Below, one piece after another: positions 5,827 to 9,991 of a DNA stretch of 9,991 nt. How positions within the stretch are numbered: the stretch's first letter is position 1; each line of letters begins with the position of its first letter. This stretch comes from JANNHK01 sp034408875. Lineage in GTDB: Bacteria > Actinomycetota > Acidimicrobiia > IMCC26256 > PALSA-610. Position numbers and translations under genes: made by a program. The DNA is taken from contig JAWXCJ010000285.1 of NCBI GenBank assembly GCA_034408875.1, positions 1 through 9,991 on the forward strand. Reading direction: 5' to 3'. The notes beneath the pieces are model-generated. The model worked only from the letters and a program-made list of their open reading frames with translations, searched no databases and was not told the origin of the DNA.

Positions 5827-5961
5827 ATGGCAACATTGCCGGGTGCGGGGATGGAGGACGAACACGACTCGAGAGGCGCATTGCCCGCGGTGCTCGTGCT
5901 CGCCGTGGGAATCGTCGCCATTGCCGCCGTCGGGTTCACGTTGAAGCGCCGGCGCCGATGA
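5827..5961 (+). CDS. Small single-pass membrane protein
   Basis: 44 residues from ATG 5827 (36 from ATG 5851): a short acidic N-terminus (EDEHDSRG), one hydrophobic segment (LPAVLVLAVGIVAIAAVGFTL) and a KRRRR end. The positive-inside rule predicts N-outside, C-cytoplasmic. Its TGA (5959-5961) overlaps the ATG (5958-5960) of the DUF3291 gene as ATGA, the typical mark of translational coupling, which is the main reason to accept it as real. The start is uncertain: 5827 lies only 16 bp from the divergent lipoprotein start, and neither ATG has a convincing ribosome binding site. There is no family resemblance; the LPAVL plus Arg tail resembles a sorting signal but lacks LPxTG. Confidence 0.5.
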   Translation: MATLPGAGMEDEHDSRGALPAVLVLAVGIVAIAAVGFTLKRRRR

Positions 5962-6410
5962 CGGGCTGGCACATCGCCCAACTGAACGTTGCGCGTCTGC
6001 TGGCACCGATCGACGCGCCCGAAACCGCCGACTTCGCCGCGCAACTCGATCCGGTGAACGCGCTTGCCGACGCGGCACCGGGGTTCGTGTGGCGCCTCCA
6101 CGACGACTCCGGCAACGCGACCTCGATCGAGGTCATCGACGACCCGTTCTTCATCGTGAACATGTCGGTCTGGGAGTCGATCGAAGCACTCTCCGCCTTC
6201 GTGCGCATCCCCGAACACGCCGCGGTCCTACGCCGGCGTCGTGAGTGGTTCGAACGGGCGGCCGAGTCGTACATGGTGCTCTGGTGGATCCCGGCCGGTA
6301 CGACACCCACGGTCGCCGAGGCGATGGACCGGCTTGCACACATTCGGGCGAACGGCCCGACCGCGCACGCGTTTACGTTTTCGCAGCGCTTCGATCCGCC
6401 GCCCGCCTGA
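5958..6410 (+). CDS. DUF3291-family protein
   Basis: 150 residues starting MTGWHIAQLNVARLLAPIDAP, with DPVNALADAAPGFVWRL, the segment NMSVWESIEALSAFV, and HAAVLRRRREWF...MVLWWIPAGTTPT. This is the full pattern of the DUF3291 family, small ferredoxin-like (dimeric alpha/beta barrel-type) cytoplasmic proteins of about 140-160 residues and unknown function. The start ATG overlaps the stop of the small membrane protein gene, so the two are probably one transcript. Its last 38 bp overlap the end of the convergent AlkB-like gene. No metal or haem ligand can be assigned from sequence alone; the WHIAQ N-terminus and the WW-PAG segment are the family's conserved parts. Confidence 0.8.
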   Translation: MTGWHIAQLNVARLLAPIDAPETADFAAQLDPVNALADAAPGFVWRLHDDSGNATSIEVIDDPFFIVNMSVWESIEALSAFVRIPEHAAVLRRRREWFERAAESYMVLWWIPAGTTPTVAEAMDRLAHIRANGPTAHAFTFSQRFDPPPA

Positions 6411-7017
6411 CTTTCTCTACGGCGCGCGACCAGCGCCACGAACACGACATGCGCGGGCCGGCGCGGCGGACCTTGGGCACGCTGTGCTCCCAATCGACCT
6501 GGCACCGCCCGCCCATCACCAACAGGTCGCCGGAGCCGGGCCCGAAGTCGCGCGAGCGCCCCTTGCCCTTGGGCCGGATCAACAACGGGCGCGGCCCACC
6601 CAGTGTCAGGATCGCGACCAGCGAGTCGTCGACGTCGCGCAGTTCCTTGTCGGCGTGCCACGCCACGCTGTCGCTGCCGTCGCGGTAGTAGTTGAGGCCG
6701 ATACTCCCGAGCCGGACGCAGTAGCGCTGTTCGAGCGCGTGTTTCGCCGCCGCGAGCACCGGGTCCGGTGGCGTCGTTCCCGCGGGGAACCAGCGGGACA
6801 GGCGCGGGTCGTCGACCATGCGCTCGTACATCCAGCGTTTGCCCTGCTTCCACTCGACCGTCGCTTCGAAAAGGGCGAGGAGCGAGTCGGCGCCGGCCAT
6901 CCATCCGCGGGCGACGTCGACCCAACTCTGGTCGTCGAGCGCGGTGCGTTCGAAGGGCGCGGTGTCGTGGAGGGCGGGGTCCCCGCCACCCGGCAGCGTG
7001 AGCTGGTGGACGGCCAT
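6373..7017 (-). CDS. AlkB-like Fe(II)/2-oxoglutarate dioxygenase
   Basis: 214 residues of the AlkB family, enzymes that repair N-alkylated bases in DNA or RNA (1-methyladenine, 3-methylcytosine) by oxidative demethylation. Visible motifs: RWFPAGTTPP (substrate lid region), GLNYYRDGSDSVAWHADKE with metal ligands H121 and D123, distal H178 (WEHSVPK), and R189 and R195 (PRMSCSWR), the 2-oxoglutarate arginine pair spaced 6 apart as in E. coli AlkB (R204/R210). All five catalytic residues are present, so it should be active. The start ATG 7017 lies 6 nt downstream of a -10 box, so the mRNA is likely leaderless. The C-terminal ~13 residues overlap the convergent DUF3291 gene. Whether it acts on DNA, RNA or another substrate is not determined by the sequence. 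Confidence 0.9.
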   Translation of the reverse strand: MAVHQLTLPGGGDPALHDTAPFERTALDDQSWVDVARGWMAGADSLLALFEATVEWKQGKRWMYERMVDDPRLSRWFPAGTTPPDPVLAAAKHALEQRYCVRLGSIGLNYYRDGSDSVAWHADKELRDVDDSLVAILTLGGPRPLLIRPKGKGRSRDFGPGSGDLLVMGGRCQVDWEHSVPKVRRAGPRMSCSWRWSRAVEKVRRAADRSAAKT

Positions 7018-7023
7018 TCGGTG

Positions 7024-7052
7024 ATTTTATCGAACAGGCGTTCGTCAGCCAA
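7024..7052 (-). promoter_or_regulatory. Promoter of the AlkB-like gene (leaderless)
   Basis: Read on the minus strand: TTGGCT (7052-7047), a 17-bp spacer, TAAAAT (7029-7024), then CACCGA and the ATG at 7017. Spacing is ideal and transcription should start at or within a base or two of the start codon. No Shine-Dalgarno is present, which agrees with leaderless translation. No SOS- or Ada-type operator is recognisable in the 43 bp between the two divergent genes. Confidence 0.6.
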
Positions 7053-7060
7053 AGTCTGGA

Positions 7061-8299
7061 ATGTGCCGGTTCGCGCTATCTGCGTGCACTTTCCGGGGAG
7101 GAGACGTCACGCGTAGGTGGGGGACTCTGGCCGCGGCCGTCATGGTCGCGGTGGTCGCGAGTGGATGTGGGTGGCGCCAGGTCGGGTTTGGTCCCGAACG
7201 GACCGGCTACAACCCGAACGAATCGACGGTCACCGCCGCCAACGTGCACACGCTGCAACAGGCATGGAGTGCGACGGTTCCCGAGTCGCCGAACCCGCCG
7301 GCAGTGCAGGGCAACAACGTGCACATCACGGCCGGCAACACGTACACCGACCTGAACGGTACCGACGGCTCGATCTACTGGCAGGAAACGATCACCCAGG
7401 GCGGTCTCGACGCGTTCCTGCGCGCACCTGCGGTGATCGGCGACAAGGCGTACGTTCCGACCGCGGCGTACCGTCAGGGTGCGACACTCGTGTTCGATCC
7501 CGCGACGAAGACATTCACGGGCTCGTTCAGTCCGTTCGGGAGCGCGGCGCCGGCGAGCACGCTTGCGGTACGCAGCGACATCACTGCCGGAGTTTCCGGC
7601 TCGATCATCCCGTTCGACGTGCTGTGGGAGGTGACGTACGGATCGAACACCGGGTTCATCGACTTCACCAGCCTCGGCGGACCGGCGCCCAGCGACCCGG
7701 CGATCATCGGGACGCGCGTGTTCGTCGGGTACACCACCTACGTGTTGTCGTACCCCATCGGCACGTGCCTGTCAGCCCCGCCGATCCCCGGCTGCGCGCC
7801 GGAGACCAGGCGGGATGTCGGGTCCAACGTGTCCATGCCCGTCGGCGTCGACGCGACGCATGTCGCGGTCGGGACCGCGAGCGGTGACGTCGTCGTGCTC
7901 AACGCGGCCGACGGCACTACCGCGTACTCCGCCGACCTCGGCACCGCGAAGGCGCAGTCGCCGGCGGTGGCCAACAACACGATCTACGCGGCGACCGAAG
8001 CCGGCAAGCTCGCGGCGCTCCCCACCTCGGGGTGCACGACGTGCACGCCGCTGTGGACGGCCGACGTCGGTGCCGCGATCTTCACACAGCCGACCGTCGC
8101 CGGTGGGGTGGTCTACGTGGGCGCGGCCGACGGCAAGGTGCACGCGTTCAACGCCGCCGGGTGCGGCACCGCGACGTGCGCGGAACTGTGGTCGGCGACG
8201 GTCGATGCGAATGCCGACCGGATCGCCGTCGTCGTCAACAACGGGCGCGTGTACGTGACCGCCGACACGGGCACGGTGAAGGCCTACAAGCTTCCGTAA
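7061..8299 (+). CDS. PQQ-like beta-propeller lipoprotein
   Basis: 412 residues from ATG 7061. A hydrophobic segment (WGTLAAAVMVAVVASGC) ends in a lipobox with Cys36, followed by GWRQVGFGPERTGYNPNE. The rest is built of PQQ-like propeller blades (xxxVYVGAADGKVHAFNAAG, NNTIYAATEAGKLAALPTSG, NGRVYVTADTGTVKAYKLP), so an extracytoplasmic, membrane-anchored beta-propeller is predicted. Short Cys-bounded loops (GCTTC and GCGTATC) between blades suggest disulfides. PQQ-like propellers mostly serve as binding scaffolds (as in BamB); cofactor-binding residues of true PQQ dehydrogenases are not evident. The start is doubtful: the ATG gives an odd 16-residue extension, whereas a strong AGGAG (7099-7103) sits 5 nt before an in-frame ACG (7109) that would give an ordinary signal peptide. 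Divergent from the AlkB-like gene. Confidence 0.8.
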   Translation: MCRFALSACTFRGGDVTRRWGTLAAAVMVAVVASGCGWRQVGFGPERTGYNPNESTVTAANVHTLQQAWSATVPESPNPPAVQGNNVHITAGNTYTDLNGTDGSIYWQETITQGGLDAFLRAPAVIGDKAYVPTAAYRQGATLVFDPATKTFTGSFSPFGSAAPASTLAVRSDITAGVSGSIIPFDVLWEVTYGSNTGFIDFTSLGGPAPSDPAIIGTRVFVGYTTYVLSYPIGTCLSAPPIPGCAPETRRDVGSNVSMPVGVDATHVAVGTASGDVVVLNAADGTTAYSADLGTAKAQSPAVANNTIYAATEAGKLAALPTSGCTTCTPLWTADVGAAIFTQPTVAGGVVYVGAADGKVHAFNAAGCGTATCAELWSATVDANADRIAVVVNNGRVYVTADTGTVKAYKLP

Positions 8300-8305
8300 G
8301 CGCAG

Positions 8306-8590
8306 CTAGGTACGCGATGTGGCGCGACCCGCTCGCCTGATCAGGTGAACGCAGCGCCGCGGCGATATCGCCCTGCGCCGTGAAGAGGTGAGGTGCGCGT
8401 TGGCCGCGTCGTAGTCGCCGAACGTCAGGGCGAGAATTCCCAACGGCCGCTCGACCGAACCGTGACACGACAAGAAGCGCGAGACCACGATGAAACGATC
8501 GCGATGGGGCAGCAGTTGTTCGTACAACTCGCGGGCCTCGTCGAGCCGGCGTGCGAATCGTGTTTGGCGGATGCAGTGCGATGTCGACAA
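8306..8590 (-). pseudogene. Decayed C-terminal fragment of a TPR-containing regulator/ATPase
   Basis: In this frame LDEARELYEQLLPHRDRFIVVSRFLSCHGSVERPLGILALTFGDYDAANAHL resembles the helical C-terminal region of large LuxR-, SARP- or adenylate cyclase-type regulators ('ARxLYxxLLPYxxRxVVVG...CxGxVxRYLGxLAAxLGRxDEAxxHF'). Beyond about base 8430 (toward lower coordinates) the similarity dissolves into Arg-rich text, and upstream the frame is closed by a stop (8594-8596), with no ATP-binding or HTH domain nearby. It is therefore a remnant of roughly 55-60 recognisable residues. The whole stretch 8300-8765 holds no other supported gene. Small palindromes at 8336-8345 (CCTGATCAGG) and 8361-8372 (GGCGATATCGCC) just after the propeller gene are too weak to call terminators. 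Confidence 0.5.
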
Positions 8591-8709
8591 CTTTCAGATC
8601 CGTTTGTTCGACGGTCCGTCGGAGGCGTACAGCCGGTGGTCAAATGCGATCTTCGGTCGGCGTCAACAGCTCGCGGATCGATGGATTCCCCCGGCGACCG
8701 CCCGCCCCA

Positions 8710-8764
8710 TCCGAAATTGCGCCGTACGGCGACCGTTTCGGTCGCCAGATGGCGCAATTTCGGA
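8710..8764. terminator. Strong nested hairpin after the repeat-protein gene
   Basis: TCCGAAATTGCGCC (8710-8723) pairs perfectly with GGCGCAATTTCGGA (8751-8764). Inside it GGCGACC (8728-8734) pairs with GGTCGCC (8740-8746) around a GTTTC loop, with a 4x4 internal loop between the stems. It begins 1 bp after the stop codon of the minus-strand gene (TAA, 8768-8766), the right place for a 3' transcript end. There is no T-tract, so it is either a U-less actinobacterial-type terminator, an RNA 3' stabiliser, or a mobile palindromic element. Confidence 0.5.
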
Positions 8765-8765
8765 C

Positions 8766-9991
8766 TTAGGTGGCGGCGACGACCGGCTGGTTGAGGGTGG
8801 TGGCGCCCATGGAACCGAGGAAGGCGGCGTCGCCGAAGCTGAACGCGCCGCCGTCGGCGGCGAACATCCAGTAGCCGAGTCCGGTCGGAGTCGAGAGCAC
8901 GGCAACGATGGGTTGGTTGAGTCTCGTCGCGCCGAGCGACCCGTAGAACGCCGCGTCGCCGAAGGCGAACACTCCGCCGTCGGCCGCAAACAACCAATAG
9001 CCGAGTCCGGTCGGTGTCGACGCCGCGCCGGTGATCGGTTGGTTGAGTCGACTGCCGCCCATCGACCCGAGGTAACCCGCGTTGCCGAAGGTGAACACAC
9101 CGCCGTCGCGCGCGAACAACCAGTAGCCCGCGCCGGTGGGTGTCGCCGCCATCGCGACGAGCGGCGAGTTCGGGGCGGTCGCGAGAGAACCGAGCGCGGT
9201 CGCGTCACCGAACGCCGACACAGTGCCCGCGGCAGTGACGATCCAGTAGCCGAGACCGGTCGGTGTCAATGCGGCCGCCGCAACCGGTGACGCCAGTGTC
9301 GTACCGCCGAGCGACCCGTAGAAGCCGGCGGTGCCGAACGTGAACACACCGCCGTCGGATGCGATCAGCCATTCGCCCGTGTCGGCGTCGTCGTTGAGCG
9401 CGGCGACGATCGGCGCGTTGAGCCGCGTCCCGCCGAGCGAACCGTGGAACGCCGTACCGAAGTTGAACGAGCCGCCGTCGGACGCGACCATCCGGTAGCG
9501 CTGCGGTGCCGGCGTCGGCGTGACGACTGCCGCCGCGCTCACCGTGAACGTGAGTTGCTGCGCCGTGCTGCGCACGCGGCCGCCGCCCAGCGACGCCGAC
9601 GCGGTGACGGTGACGGTGGACGATGCTGCTGTCGTGACCGTGCCGGTCATCGCTCCGGTCGCCGTGTCGAGCGCGAGCCCGGCCGGGAGGGTGCCGGTCG
9701 AGATCGAGAACGTCGCCGCACCCGGGCTCGGTACACCTGCACCCGTGAAGCCTTGCGTCGTCACCGTGTACGAGAACGCGTCGCCCACGGTGAGCGTGGT
9801 GCTCGGTGCGGTCGACGTGATCGCGCTGATAACCGCTTGGCCGTTGCCGGTTTGGACGTCGGTGGTCGACACGACGTTCGTTGCGCCGGCTTCGGTAGTG
9901 CCGACCCCGCCGCCGCCTCCACCTCCGCCGCCCTGCGGTGCGCCGTCGCCGCCGTTGGCGCCGCTCCCGCCGCCGCGGATGCCGCCACCAC
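8766..9991 (-). CDS. Gly-rich surface protein with putative Ig domain and six GYW..DGG..FGDA repeats (5' end outside window)
   Basis: The frame is open from the right edge to TAA 8766-8768; the internal GTG at 9872 is not the true start because the protein-like reading continues upstream. In order: a poly-Gly region (bases ~9900-9991, up to 9 Gly in a row), a segment resembling a putative Ig domain of the He_PIG type (FSISTGTLPAGLALDTATGAMTGT, about 9840-9535), a Pro/Thr linker (VVTPTPAPQ), and six ~42-residue repeats to the C-terminus. The layout is typical of large secreted actinobacterial surface proteins; the poly-Gly part suggests a long extended stalk upstream. No sorting signal, transmembrane segment or catalytic motif is present at the C-terminus. 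A cell-surface or adhesion role is inferred. Confidence 0.8.
   Translation of the reverse strand, partial: GGGIRGGGSGANGGDGAPQGGGGGGGGGVGTTEAGATNVVSTTDVQTGNGQAVISAITSTAPSTTLTVGDAFSYTVTTQGFTGAGVPSPGAATFSISTGTLPAGLALDTATGAMTGTVTTAASSTVTVTASASLGGGRVRSTAQQLTFTVSAAAVVTPTPAPQRYRMVASDGGSFNFGTAFHGSLGGTRLNAPIVAALNDDADTGEWLIASDGGVFTFGTAGFYGSLGGTTLASPVAAAALTPTGLGYWIVTAAGTVSAFGDATALGSLATAPNSPLVAMAATPTGAGYWLFARDGGVFTFGNAGYLGSMGGSRLNQPITGAASTPTGLGYWLFAADGGVFAFGDAAFYGSLGATRLNQPIVAVLSTPTGLGYWMFAADGGAFSFGDAAFLGSMGATTLNQPVVAAT
8769..9500 (-). repeat. Six tandem ~42-residue coding repeats (GYWLFAxDGGVFxFGDAxFxGSxG)
   Basis: From N- to C-terminus (9500 down to 8769) the units begin RYRMVASDGG, GEWLIASDGG, GYWIVTAAGT, GYWLFARDGG, GYWLFAADGG and GYWMFAADGG. 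Each continues with (F/S)xFGxAxxxGS(L/M)G, then (R/T)LNxP(I/V)VA and a TPTGL turn. The unit is ~126 bp. Copies 4-6 are the most alike at protein and DNA level, the third is the most diverged (DGG lost). Each unit could form one four-stranded propeller blade. Confidence 0.8.

Noticed and set aside
5884..5961. Sortase-type cell-wall sorting signal (LP..., hydrophobic stretch, RRRR)
   Set aside because: The motif is LPAVL rather than LPxTG and the protein is far too short with no export signal; a plain one-pass membrane protein fits better.
8769..9500. CRISPR-like or non-coding tandem array
   Set aside because: The ~126-bp period is a protein repeat kept in frame through all six units; there are no short identical repeats with unique spacers.

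Overview
The window is about 10 kb of GC-rich chromosomal DNA. Codon third positions are dominated by G/C, GTG starts are used, a leaderless start with TANNNT-type -10 boxes is visible, and two lipoproteins are encoded. At the right edge lies a surface protein built of GYW(L/M)xAxDGGxFxFGDAxFxGS repeats. Together these point to an actinobacterium, most likely of the class Acidimicrobiia. The class is inferred from remembered occurrence of that repeat family and was not tested.

Layout from left to right: (1) 1-402, the 3' end of a Gly-rich, repeat-containing protein. (2) 415-2020, an apparent two-gene operon: a TauD/TfdA-type Fe(II)/2-oxoglutarate dioxygenase and a TetR regulator 9 bp behind it. 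Its promoter is embedded in a perfect 18-bp inverted repeat, the obvious candidate operator for autoregulation. (3) 1944-2276 on the minus strand, a short C-terminal-domain gene that looks 5'-truncated and overlaps the TetR gene tail to tail. A perfect 20-bp inverted repeat (2355-2397) follows. (4) 2401-3649, a promoter, a leaderless 25-codon reading frame with Phe-Cys-Cys, a structured leader that can hide the ribosome binding site, and a single-chain PheS-like ligase with a C-terminal FDX-ACB domain. Its amino-acid pocket motif differs from true PheRS. (5) 3711-5810 on the minus strand, a 699-residue lipoprotein of unknown function. Divergent to it are a small one-pass membrane protein and a DUF3291 protein joined by an ATGA overlap. 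(6) 6373-7017 on the minus strand, an AlkB-like dioxygenase with a well-formed leaderless promoter, divergent from a PQQ-like beta-propeller lipoprotein (7061-8299). (7) 8300-8765, no intact gene: a decayed C-terminal piece of a TPR-type regulator and a strong nested hairpin. (8) 8766-9991 on the minus strand, the C-terminal part of a surface protein with a poly-Gly stretch, a putative Ig domain and six ~42-residue repeats.

The most interesting part is 2401-3649. A polycysteine-type leaderless short ORF overlaps the 5' arm of a 12-bp stem. The 3' arm of that stem can alternatively capture an anti-Shine-Dalgarno segment. This geometry reads as a ribosome-stalling attenuator sensing Cys-tRNA (or Phe-tRNA) supply and controlling a PheS paralogue of unknown substrate. 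The palindromic operator of the dioxygenase/TetR operon is the second-best regulatory observation.
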